From the NCBI GenBank assembly GCA_035222895.1, contig JAVYIG010000691.1, positions 278,501-342,500 on the forward strand: 64,000 bases of DNA. The letters are read 5' to 3'. A model generated the notes under the pieces. The model was not told the origin of the DNA and made no database searches. It saw only the letters and a list, made by a program, of their open reading frames with translations. Of the stretch, positions 1 through 11,003 are shown in pieces (positions within the stretch are counted from its first letter, which is position 1; each line of letters opens with the position of its first letter). Both the position numbers and the translations under genes were made by a program. Source of the stretch: Strongylocentrotus droebachiensis. Taxonomy: Eukaryota > Echinodermata > Echinoidea > Camarodonta > Strongylocentrotidae.

Positions 1-140
1 CACATTTCTGCAAGACTGAGTCAATTTCTTATCATATTGACACTCCAAAGCCTCACAGTATTTATACCAATAGTACTTATGTGTTACATGATCACATTTT
101 TCCCGATCGCTTCTACACAGTTACTATCACAATGTAAAAG
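1..140. repeat. Diverged copy of the 18.3-kb TTAA element, cut by window edge
   Basis: This stretch aligns by eye with the right half of the element at 18317-18691. Both contain 'aatttcttatcat', then a 'tcca-a-cct--cag' block, then a 'gatcg-ttc-aca' block ending in 'tcacaatg'. The shared order over about 120 bp argues for homology, but divergence is high and the left end lies outside the window. There is no coding content. Confidence 0.45.
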
Positions 141-148
141 CAAAGCAG

Positions 149-215
149 TTGCGATTGATCCAAATCAATCGCAAGTCTTCCAATCAATCGCAATTCTTAA
201 TCAATACAAAAATGT
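149..215. repeat. Short inverted and direct repeats of 'gcgattgat/atcaatcgc'
   Basis: A near-palindrome 'ttgcgattgat-cca-aatcaatcgcaa' is followed by another 'aatcaatcgcaa' about 20 bp on. A similar pair of sites ('ttgcgattgatatcaatc' and 'ttgcgattaatcgcaa') occurs near 40379-40425. The sequence probably belongs to a dispersed repeat, and no protein is encoded. Confidence 0.4.
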
Positions 216-347
216 ATTTCTATTTCAAGTTCAAGTACCACTGCTCTACCGTCGCTGATGCGTGCTGTTATTTCATGGAATTGATTATGCATAATGAAAA
301 ACCTTTCAAAACAAACGTCGGGTATCTCCAGAAATGCACATTACCCT

Positions 348-361
348 CCCCCCCCCCCCCC
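348..361. repeat. Poly-C run
   Basis: An uninterrupted C run of about 14 bases, one of many poly-dG/poly-dC tracts in the window. Confidence 0.95.
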
Positions 362-618
362 TGCAATAGACCGCCAGAGGAAACCTCTTTAATTTTTGCA
401 CTGATTTGTTTAACATCAGATCGTTGAATTTTGCCCAATGAAAATGTCTTGGTTGACCAGTGATACATCAACGTAATTCAATTATTCATTCTAGCCGAAC
501 ACAACAGCCTCAAAACCCCGAATGGGCGTCGCTTCTGACACTCCGTGATGAATCTTGAAATGTAAAATTTAAAGTTGTTGACGCGCATTTCAAACGGAGA
601 GGGGAGATAGCAATGATA

Positions 619-621
<3 letters not shown>

Positions 622-680
<59 letters not shown>

Positions 681-792
681 TAGAGACACACAAACAGCGA
701 GAGAGAGATAGAGAAAGAGAGACAAAGAAAGAGAGAGGGATAGAGATAGCAAGAAAGAAAGAGAGAGAGATAGAGAGAGGGGGTGGGGGTGG
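622..792. repeat. (GA)n purine tract
   Basis: A pure GA dinucleotide block (about 622-670) is followed by degenerate GA/GAAA/CAGA repeats up to about 792. It is all purine on the + strand. The open frames here (Arg-Glu or Ser-Leu repeats) are simple translations of the microsatellite. Confidence 0.95.
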
Positions 793-1103
793 TGAGGGCA
801 ATAAGAAAACTGCACCAAGCACCCTTGTTTACGATTTGCCCGCGGCTGTATGTGACGGAAACTTATAGTTGAGTTTACTTTTTTGGATTTGGATTCTGCT
901 TTGAATCTGAAGTCCTTGATCTGAATGTTGCGTCAATGTTTGCAAGCATAAACTCGAAAGCTCTTATATTCCTTGACACACTTTCCCTATCTGTAGCTGG
1001 AGAATCATGATGAGCACATCCACTTGTGTAACCTCAATGCATTTCCAAGATAAGCCATAGTCGGCTTGCTGTAGTTTTCATAAAATCAGATGTTTGCCCT
1101 GCA

Positions 1104-1105
<2 letters not shown>

Positions 1106-1139
<34 letters not shown>

Positions 1140-1151
1140 GGGGGGGGGGGG
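1106..1151. repeat. Poly-T run joined directly to poly-G run
   Basis: About 33 T are followed without a break by about 13 G. The T run could be the reversed poly-A tail of a retroelement, but no body is recognisable next to it. Confidence 0.95.
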
Positions 1152-1378
1152 CCTGCTTACGCTTTTAATTGGGTCTTATTGAACGTGTCAAGGGAATAAC
1201 ATATCAGTAATTGTGCAGCTTGTATTCCTAATACTTTTAAATTCACCTACACTAGCTGATTATTGAAACGAACAGCTACAGGAAATGTAAATTTTTCTTT
1301 ATAGGTAGTATATTAAAATTTAAGAATTTTTTTTAAAATTTTTTTTTTAACATTTTTTCTTTTATATATTTGTTTAGT

Positions 1379-1379
<1 letters not shown>

Positions 1380-1448
<69 letters not shown>

Positions 1449-1465
1449 TTTTTTTTGGGGGGGGG
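1380..1465. repeat. (ATT)n microsatellite ending in T/G runs
   Basis: TTA/ATT trinucleotides (with one 'atc' interruption) run from about 1380 to 1446, then a T run and a G run. (ATT)n tails also close the retroelement 3' ends near 15560, 48960 and 50465, so this may be such a tail, but no element body is visible. Confidence 0.9.
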
Positions 1466-3252
1466 CTGGTAAATATCATTGAAGAATGCATATCCGTTTC
1501 TTGCCCTCGTTATGTGGATTGCCGGTGACATTCAAGTAATTCAAACAATGCTGTAATAATGCATAGTTTAAGGTCGATGTTTTTATTGTAATTAAGACGG
1601 TTCAGTGGCTAACCGCACCCGCAAAAATTGCAATTATATATCAGTTTGATGTGTGATGAGAAGTAAGGCAAATGTAATCATTGTTATCAGAATTATGACT
1701 AAACAGAATAAGATAAGGAGTGATGATCATTTTATGATATTGGGATGTCAGTAAGCACACCTAAATCACTCATAATCGATTTGCAGAACTATCGCTTTGA
1801 TACAAATATCACCCTATTGAGCTAAATTCATGTTGCCATGACTACGCATAATCTTATTCACCGTCTGCCCCAGTTCCCGTTCTATTTTTAAGCAATGTTG
1901 CCATTTTCACAATCAATCATTTGAATTTAAAATTGAATGAAATAGTTGCATGTTGTCAACTTGTCATTAAACTTCGCACTGAATGATTCCAGGGTTATAT
2001 ACTTGTGCTTCACAAAATGATGTATGGAAGCATGTCTGTGAGAAAAAGCTTTTTCTTTACCAATCGCCTACGATAATCTCTTTGCTCCTGTATAAGGCCT
2101 CTGGGAATGAGGGAATTTAGAAGTCAATGGATGAATATGTCGCACTATTCACTTTACCGACACGTAGTGGAATTTATCCTGAGAAGAGTGTATTTTTTAG
2201 AAAAATGTTTTACCTTTGAATCTCTTCAATGGCCATATTTCAACGAATTCACTGTGAAAGATTATAACAAGTTAAGTTGGTGTCCATACACTATATTCAG
2301 AAAAGCGACCGTATTTGATAGGGCAATTATTCCCTGATGAAAACGGCATGAAATCATCTTACATTGTATCATTCGATAAATATCAGTGTGTAGTTTCAGA
2401 TATAAAGCGGATCATTATATTCATAACAATTTGCTGCATTCCACCAAATATACCCATTTCTCTTAATGAAATGTTAATAGTTGCGGAGTTTGACAAATAC
2501 CTTCACGAAAATTGATTCTTGGTGACAAAGAGAAACAATACACATAATTATAGATATTACTTGTAGCTATAGCATGGTCGTCAAAACCTATTAACCCCTT
2601 GTCGTCCACTCGACCCGGGGGTTCCTGTATTAAGCCTATGGGGAACATGATAATTCAGTAGTCAGTGGATTGAGCATGCGCACACACACTCAAACAAATA
2701 AAGAAGAGGAAGTGGCGATCATGTAAATAGAAAACAGGTAACAATGTTCTGTCCCCAGCTGGCGATTTCTTGCTAGCAACAGTGTTACATGTCTAACAGT
2801 CCAATCATTAAACAAAATTAAATCACGAAATGAGGTGAGATGGAACACTACTAAACGCACATGCGCGATAAAACGCAACACAAATCCTCACCCGTAGCCG
2901 GGGTAATCACTAATAAACCTGCCCCAATTTTTATTCCATACCAACGGTGTTAAAAATAGAGAGAGGTCCGTTCAAAATGCCAACTTACGAGACAAAACCG
3001 GATTTGACTTGAATGATGGTCATATAAATTATTCCATTAATTTCCTGTTTGATTCAACACCCTGAATTGTCATTCAGTGCTTAGAGAAGATGGATATAGG
3101 GACATCCTTCTCGCGATGCCCAGGGTGGGTGTAAGGGTAGTGGTGGGGAGGACCGGTGGAGGAATGTTAAAGGCAGCATCAAGCAATTACTTGTTGATTA
3201 TTGTAGTTTGCGTTTAAGTCTGATAGATCAATCGAGGGAACCAATATAATTG

Positions 3253-3562
3253 TTTAATGTGACTCGGTAACAATGCCTCAAATTTTGAAACAAAATCCTC
3301 GATTTAGCTCATGCTGCATCATAATGATAAACGTCGACGGGTAGTCAACCTGTTCGAAACGTCGAGCCACTCATCCTCTCCAAGCGCTTTAGTTCTCCTG
3401 AGAACTAGATAACAAACAGTCCTTTTCAGGACTACCACACCCACAAGAAAGATTACTGAGTCAGAGTCCTTTTCAGGACTCCTCAACCCTCTCTCTCTCT
3501 CTCACACATGGTACACCCGCAAACCTACTGTAGAATTAGCATTGTTAAACAATGCCTTTAAA
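3253..3562 (+). repeat. Scrambled copy of the 37-kb TTAA element with foreign middle
   Basis: The left part ('cggtaac', then 'gatttagctcatgctgca' and 'aatgataa') matches the beginning of the elements at 36987 and 37691. The right part ('cattgttaaacaatgccttt') matches their end. The roughly 200 bp between does not match and instead carries three small hairpins and a (CT) tract. This suggests an insertion into, or recombination of, an old copy. Confidence 0.45.
3391..3480. repeat. Three consecutive short hairpins
   Basis: Perfect short inverted repeats lie at 3391-3406 (agttct/agaact), 3418-3433 and 3465-3480. The last two are the same 16-mer, 'agtccttttcaggact'. Read on the - strand they form 6-bp stems closed by GAAA, a GNRA-type tetraloop. 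Just upstream is 'ttcgaaacgtcga'. The repeated hairpin suggests a structured end of a retroelement or a transcript-level role; the function is unknown. Confidence 0.5.
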
Positions 3563-6500
3563 AACGCAATGTATGAATTTGTATGTGTTAAGGAGACAAA
3601 AATACAGAGAGACAGAACAGATCTTGTCGTAATTTGGATACAACTAAATTAAATTTAGAGATTCGTTTGAAATATCATTAAACACCGTTGAGCATGATGG
3701 ACGAAGGCAGCATGCTTGTTCTTGCATATTCAATGTCATGCACACCGTTGATTAAATATGACCTCGGAAAGAACATGATTTAATTAAAGTTATAACAATG
3801 CATCCATTTCAGCTTGCAGTATATTAAATAATTTAAAGAAAAGCTACAATTAAGGGGTACACATTTTTGTTGGGGGATGCAACATAGTTCATGTTTTACA
3901 GTTGGTAGGCTACTGGAGTCCTAACAAATGCACAACACCTGCTCAAGTGACATAAAGTGTATGTGCAGTAAATTGTATAACAATTTTTTTTCTTTTTTTT
4001 TTTTATCTTCCCCCGTTGCTTCTGTGTACAGTCCTTTTCTACAGATTTCATATACCACCCTCCCCTGTCTGTGTAACTTTTTGTCTGTCTATATAATCTA
4101 TGATATCAAAATAACAACGAAATGCTTAATAATGGACATACGGTGCGTTAGCAATACATTTTATTGTTAAAACAAAGATTTAGCGATCACCCACGCTCGC
4201 TTGAGTTCCTCGCAAAATGTAGAAATTATTCTTTTTAAAAATTGTCTACGGAGCGAGACGTCTGCCCCTGTTGCAAAATAATCCTGTACACCGGTGATCC
4301 TATACCATTTAGCAGTATGGAGTCGATAAATCTTAATCGCTGTTGATTTAATCCATTCTCGTCGAATCCCTATTCATTTAATCACTCAATTCCATGTTTT
4401 GAAGCTCAAAGGCCAAAACTGAGACAAATTTTCCTTTTTCATATTTGTATTAAAACACTAGAAGGTCCAAGCCACCCAATGACGTTAACACAGAGGGGTG
4501 ATGGATGTGGGCTTGTGCGGAAAAAAGGCCAAGCTAACATTTTCCATTCGTGCACCGCATTCATTCTTGGGCAGATTAAATCAATTTGGTAATTCAGGCA
4601 GTTGCCTAGATTTCCGAGGAAACGATATTTCATCCAGCTCTAAATTTTCTGAACTATATTTGGAGTTTTGTTATGGTATGATGGGGAGGGAGGGATGTCG
4701 GCACATCTACAATTAGAGATATGCCCTGCTTCAGTTTGCTCTAAATGTAGATGAAGCGGCTCATGAAATTGTGATTTGAATTTAATCGGCTCATTTGGGA
4801 TGCCTATTAATACAACAGCAGTGATTCCGGATCTGTAAAAACAAGACTGTAATATGATACAGAATTCTTTTGCGTATTGTTTGTCGGTCTAAAGTTAAAA
4901 GATGAAGACTCAAATACACGTGGATTGTTGTGTATGTAATATCGGAAACACGAATAAAAAAACCTTAGTATTTTGTGTACTTTTGAGATTGGTCATTTAA
5001 TTGTATCTACAGTTTTTGATAGTCTCAAGTTGTTTTCGCCTTTGGTATTTTATTAATAAACTTATTCTGGTTATGTTTCATCATGCAAACCATCGATTGA
5101 GTTGGAAAACGTATTAAAATTAACCCCAGGCATTACTTTTAAAAGACTAAACAGACTTTTAAAAAATTCCCTTCGTCTCCGCTTTCTGCTTCATGCCTTC
5201 GTTCCGTTTTATCTTTCGATTCTCCTCTCCATATGGTGTGAGGTAATGTATCATATTAGAAAAGGCAACATTACATGTGACAATGATACAGCATGGTCGT
5301 TGTGATATGAATATCAAATTGAAATGACGTTCATTTTATTTGTTTCGCAACGATGCCAGATTGGTAATATGCGTAGATCGCGCAGGCGATCTTTGATACC
5401 GTTTGTTTTCCCGGGCAAATTTTAAGCGCGAGTGATGTAGTTTTCCTGCATTATAAGTCTGACAAGGAAGATATTTATAGAAGATGTGTTTCAAAATCAA
5501 GTTGTTAACTTTACATCTAGCTATTAAAGCTAGATTCGAAATTCCAGTTGATGTGTGCTGTTTTTCATGATATTCGGCTATTTTTTAATGAATTGGTATG
5601 CATGCCTAAAACATGGGAAAATGTCGCTATTTTGTGACGTCTATTTCCGACTCTCTGATTTAAAACGCATTCGCTCAAGGGCTTTCACAGTAACTCACAT
5701 CTATTCATCTTAATGATACCAACAGTTGAAGGAATGCAATTGCCCCCTTACAGACCACTTGCCCTTAATTCGTTAAGCGATGATGCATCGACATGCCCAT
5801 GTTTCATTGGTAGTGTATACATGTAGGTACTTCAGAAAGTCCGCATCTGGAAAATTACGTAGTTGTAGTTGAAAATGTAAGGCCTTCCTGCTTTTAGATA
5901 TCATTGCAAGTTATATTCGTCTACATTCTACGTAGCATGCTAGGTAAAAACCACATCTTCTCCTATAGTTCTGATTATCTAACCATTACTTGAGATATTC
6001 CTCAGAATAATCGCACAATACGGTAGACGTCGGTGTGTTTATTGCGATATTCGAAAACAAATTAATTTAGAAAGCCAACTCTCGACTGATCAGATGACGC
6101 AGAAGAAATCATTTATGGATAAAGTTTTTACTTTAAACTAGTCATGAAAAGTTAAGTCTGAAAAAATAACCGGGAAATAATAAATTTTGAAAAATTAGTT
6201 AATTTGCGTAGTAACCACACCACATGCCTAAAATGTGACTCTATAACTACAGTAGATCTATAATGATAAAGATACGACATGCAGCTCCCATTTGGTAAGT
6301 TTTGTGAAATGGGGCCATGGTTTTCACTTGTTTTATTATTTGCTAGTCACCCTGCTTCCCTGAATTCTTTTCCATCTCACCAATACGCCCTCATATTCCC
6401 TCTAAAAGTATGTCTCGTAGAGAGGTCCTTTGTGTCATCCGCTATTCCATCATCATGCATTAATGACATAGTGGTCGGGTCTGCATGGAGGGGGAGACGT

Positions 6501-7440
6501 GATTCTACCTCAGAATGAGGAAGGCGAATAAATATTCTACCCTTGCTTTCCATAACAAGTAAATGAGATAAAAATGTTGCGTTTGAATACGTAAGAATTA
6601 CAGCATGCCAACTTCGTGGGGAAATTGACAAAGGATTCCATGAGGTAGCAATGACTTTATAGGGGTAGATATATGGGTGGGGCAAGAGGGGGGGGGGGCA
6701 TCATACAACGATGCCTTTGTCCACTTAATCATGAAGATATTACATGTAGGTCGTGCATTTGACTATGCTTCAGTTCGGTGCTGTTAAATTCATGTCTGTC
6801 GTTTATGATTATTTTGGCTAACAATGGATATGCTTCTTAAAAGAAGGCGGCCGCTTTACTAGGGTCGATAAGAGATTCTGTACAGTAAAACAAGGAAAGA
6901 AATGTTGTCTTTATAGAAAATAATATAGGTCCACCTGTTCTGATTGCACTTCTGTGCATTTTAAGAGCTTGCTGTCTCAAACGCCCTCCAACATTTTTCA
7001 GGGAAAAAAGGTGTTCTGTAGATACTCACATTGCTGTAAATAAACGAAACTGGTAAACAGGGTTTTGGAGGTGATTGAATGTACCCCCCCCCCTCCTCCA
7101 CACAATTTGATATTAATTATAAACGCCTCTGACCTCGAGATCCACGTTATAATCATGATTACAAAGAGAAGATGAAACCCGGCTGTTGGGTGCAGAGGAG
7201 CGTTCACTTTATTTTATTGTCATATGTCCATTTTCGAGCGGGAAAAGCGGAAACTGTCTGGCGACATCCATATGAACATTTTGCCCTTCACGTGCGTCAT
7301 TCAGCTATTTTATTTCGGCAAGTTTATAGAGACCAACAAAAAAGAATAAAGTGTCAATATGGCCAGGAGGTTGCATAGACCTAGAAACTGTACCATAATG
7401 TGAATACGCAAGGGCGAGTGTTGTGGAGAAATATGAAGGG
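3563..7440. other. No gene recognised; unique AT-rich sequence
   Basis: I see only homopolymer runs (T near 3966, G near 6689, C near 7084) and no exon with convincing borders. The - strand frame near 7207 resembles a signal peptide but lacks an ATG at its beginning. Confidence 0.45.
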
Positions 7441-7481
7441 AAAAAAAAGAAGAGCCATAGAATAGAGAGATAGGGAGAAAC

Positions 7482-7566
7482 AGAAAGATGGCATGAGAGA
7501 CAGAGAGAGTAGACGATGAGAGAGAGAGAGAAAGAGAGAGGGGAGAGCGTTTGGAAGGGAGGGAGG

Positions 7567-7609
<43 letters not shown>

Positions 7610-7620
7610 GGAGAGAGAGT
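7482..7620. repeat. (GA)n / GGGA purine tract
   Basis: About 140 bp almost entirely of GA, GAAA and GGGA repeats. Overlapping Arg/Glu- and Ser/Leu-rich frames are artefacts of the repeat. Confidence 0.95.
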
Positions 7621-8178
7621 TGGATACATTAATGCGGTCGAAGAGAAATTTCTTTCCTGTCTATTGTTCGCAACTCAAAGCATATTTTGCACTTCATCAT
7701 GGCCATTCTACGAAGAAGAAAGCGGATTCAACAGTTCGACCTTCGTGACTCCAGACACGACAGGGCCACGACCTTTATTTGTCTTATTTATATGAAATAA
7801 AATCCACTTTCTATCACATCATGTGCATCTTCTTTATAGAAAGGCGTCATTCAAAGGGGAAACAAACAACCTGACTCAATATCATTTTGATGATGTTGAT
7901 AGGTTCTGAGTGACGGTAAAAACACCAACAACGCGTATGTTGTACTGGCGCGTCATCGCCGATTTTACTTTCTGGGGTTGGTGTCAGAAAGACTCACTTA
8001 ACTTAGTGGTTGGCCATTAGATTAATACTGATGTGTTCTGAAAGTGCTTTCCACTCTCTCGATATTCCTTTTTCGACTCCTTTGTTCTTCATAGAGCTAT
8101 CCAAGTAACTAAGCACCCCTTTAATATGTCTTTGTCCAAAATGCACCTGTATGTGCAATAGGTACATGCAGTGTTAAA

Positions 8179-8223
8179 CCCTCTCTCTCTCTCCCTCTCT
8201 CTCTCTCTCTCTTTCCTTTAAAA

Positions 8224-8262
<39 letters not shown>
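8179..8262. repeat. (CT)n pyrimidine tract
   Basis: CT dinucleotides with a few CCCT and TTT interruptions. It directly precedes a higher-GC stretch (8266-8600) holding a short ATG-led open frame that I do not call a gene. Confidence 0.95.
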
Positions 8263-8887
8263 GCCATGTATCTTTCACGCATTAACGGCTACTCAACACG
8301 AGACCAACGTATCGGCCTCGCGAGCATTCTGAAAGTTCAAGAGAAGGACTTTGTTCGTTGCCTTGCGCTGGCGATAAACCGGGATGTCCCGACACAGAAC
8401 AACACTGTGCACCCCTCCTCCTTCTCCAATCGCTTTCCGCTTTCATCCGTCTCTCCTCATCCCTCTAACCACTGTACATTACAGACACCAGAAGAGAGTG
8501 CTATTCGCAATATCCGTGCTGCGCTCAACTCTCGCTAACTCCGGGGTCCGGATCAATTTAATCAATATATCTCCGGAATAAACGAAGCCGTTTACCTTCC
8601 CATTCGGGGTATCAGAAATGGCAAGGAAAGTGGTCAACAATTTAGATCGCAAGTGCGATTTTGATGAGAACAAAGTATCGAGTGAGGAATTACGTTATTG
8701 GACTTGGACGTGTTGTACACTCTTTATTTCCTAGCTCGAATAAGTCGTCTTGCGGAAGAACGGTGAAAATTAAATAAGAGAGTAGGACAAATACAAGTTT
8801 ATGCGGGGAATACATATGATAAATTGGTGTAAACAAAGTTGAAATTAAATCCATGTCAAATTCTCTTTGCACACGAGGCGCCAAGGA

Positions 8888-9030
8888 CCCGTTGCACAAA
8901 GCCTTTTTACAATGACAAATGACAAAAATCAGTGACAAATCTGCTGATAACCAATCAGAAGCAAGGATTTCAATAGCTTATAACAAAAACTGTCATTTGT
9001 CACTAATGACAAGTTTTGTAAAACGCACCC
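8888..9030 (-). mobile_element. MITE, copy 1 (pairs with 27677-27814)
   Basis: A 143-bp element with imperfect inverted ends (about 'gttgcacaaagc' on the left, 'gttttgtaaaacgc' on the right) and a core containing 'ctgataaccaatcagaagc'. The reverse complement of 27677-27814 matches throughout, including the blocks 'cagtgacaaatctgctga' and 'ctgtcatttgtcact'. It is too short to encode anything, so I call it a non-autonomous DNA element. Confidence 0.75.
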
Positions 9031-10480
9031 AGGTTTTGGTGACGTAGGGCTCTGTCTGTGACTAGGGCGGCTTTGACTTACCATATTAGAGAGACATGTT
9101 ACAAAGAGTGAAGGCAAAGTAAACATTGGAAACACTACGTTATATCATTGGCGTAAGGGCTTATTGCCTTCAAAGAATGTATTAACGCACGTGTACTGTG
9201 AGCACATGCGGCTGTTGAGCCATGTTATTTGTTTAAATGAAACGATTCACTTCGGACAAAACGGCAAACAATGTAGATGTATTAAAGGTAAGACAAGGTC
9301 CTGAGTCAGAAGTCTGTCGACATCGATTTCTTTTGGCAAATCAAACAGCTTGCAGTGGGCCATCGCACACCTGCGCCAAACAGCTTCGACTGTGAATAGA
9401 CCCGATGTCTGGATTCGCCAGGTACATGCGTCAATGTCTTTTATTGACGCACTGGATATGACGCATCATGATCAGCCATCTTAAGGTAGGGGGGGTGAGT
9501 CGGGGCGGAAGGATCAACAACGCGACAGGTGCGGTATCTAGCATTTTTGACCTCAGAAAAAAGGCCTCAAATAGCCTTTGTTTAATACCCCTTTTCAAAG
9601 AATACTTCCACCTGTGTATCATGATGTGCACTGCTTGTGCATTAATGAATAATGATTACATAACTTTCATGAGCACGTATCCAGTATTTTGTCTCCGTGT
9701 ATTTCACAATTTGGTCTGCAATGACCTTTATCTGCTCATGCTCAGACTGCAACCGTGAACTGGCTTATTGATGTCGCACCCTGGAGGTGCTGTATGCATT
9801 GTATTGTTACCACTTTACAATGCAAAGAACAGGAGACAAAACTTTGTCTCATATTATACTTCGTGTCTACCATTATGTTAATGTCCTCTTCTTGGTCTCA
9901 CTCTGCAGTCTGTAGTTTCGTTCTTCCAACATCTTTACTATCACTTTTCTTCTGTTTTCGTTTTGTTCTTCTTTTCTTCTCTTGTAAACAGTTATACCAA
10001 AATCATCATGATCAGTAAAGTTAGTTTAGTTCGCAATCGAGAAAGTGGTTGAATTTTTAAGAGTTTTGAAGTAGAACTCAGAGAACAGACTGGGATCTAG
10101 CAAAACCGCCAGCGAAGAGGATCGTTTGGGCTTGAAGACCACTTACAAATCCAACCGCATTCTAAAAATTATTTTTGCGCTTTACCAGCAAAACATTGCA
10201 CCGAAATGCTTGCTAGAGGATCCTATCTGAACGGACATCTCTCTGTTTATCATCCTAAATTGTTTTTTAGTTGAATAACTGTTCTTAGTTGATGACTGGA
10301 AGCGAAAGCATCTTTCATCATGGTCTTAGACGACAGAAGCAAAACGAGAGATAGAAACCCGTACCGTCTCATTCCTCAGTAAGTGCTTCGAAGGATAATG
10401 GGTTTAAAATCACTAACGATCGGACTTCGAAGCTATCGCGGTGTATCTTGATTAATGACGCTGCAGTTGACATTGCTACC
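9031..10480. other. No gene recognised
   Basis: No inverted-repeat element, RNA gene or exon with good borders was seen. The frame over 9468-9758 is ATG-led but has no family signal. Confidence 0.4.
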
Positions 10481-10507
10481 ATTGCATCTAAAGCAAGATT
10501 AGTAGCA

Positions 10508-10572
10508 TCTGCACTAGACCATAGGTTGGTTAAAGATGCAGTGGCAACTGCACTAGACCATAGACTGGTTAT
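10508..10572. repeat. Imperfect direct duplication, about 46-bp spacing
   Basis: The block 'tgcactagaccata' followed by 'ggttggtta' or 'gactggtta' occurs twice, with related sequence between, consistent with a small local duplication. Confidence 0.7.
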
Positions 10573-10842
10573 TACAAGATGATGTGGACTTGATAAAATG
10601 GCGACGGTCTGTGATGGTAAGACGATTCAAGCAAAGAAGATGTTGAAATACATTATTCTTCTAAGAAAGAACGATAAATCGTCCTGTATAAAGTTTTCCT
10701 TTGATTTTTTCCTCTTCTCATGCCTTTATGTGCATTATTAAAATATCTTTCAGTACAATTTGAATCATTAATTTATAACAATTATTGTCCCTCCCCCTTA
10801 CTTGTTAACGAATGTTTCTATAGACAAGTATAAAGCTTGTTG

Positions 10843-11003
10843 GAGTTGGAGCCTCGAGTCATGGAGAGTTTTAAAGAGCTACGTCAAGCCATGCCGAGTT
10901 CACGCGAGTTATCCCGAGTTACAAGAAGAGCTTTTCGCGAGTTATTGCGAGTGCCTCTTTGAGGCAACTCACCACAACTTGCCACAACTCGAGGCTCCAA
11001 CTC
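10843..11003. mobile_element. Foldback element with 17-bp perfect arms
   Basis: The arm at 10843-10859 ('gagttggagcctcgagt') is the exact reverse complement of 10987-11003. The interior repeats 'cgagtt' at roughly 10-12 bp spacing and can pair further with itself (for example 'cgcgagtt' against 'aactcgcg'-like sequence), so almost all 161 bp can fold back. I read it as a foldback MITE. An 83-residue open frame crosses it but is probably incidental. Confidence 0.6.

Larger units (their letters stand above)
871..3252. other. No gene recognised; AT-rich unique sequence
   Basis: Apart from the T/G and ATT tracts listed separately, this stretch shows no convincing exon, RNA gene or terminal-inverted-repeat element. 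The frame at 2107-2337 begins with ATG but has no splice or family signal. Confidence 0.5.

Noticed and set aside
6998-7207. - strand frame resembling a signal peptide
   Set aside because: The start codon is GTG and the frame soon runs into a G run; hydrophobic segment likely chance.
8266-8538. 90-residue ATG-led frame in a higher-GC patch after a CT tract
   Set aside because: Interesting composition, but a second overlapping frame is also open and no motif is visible; cannot be supported as a gene.
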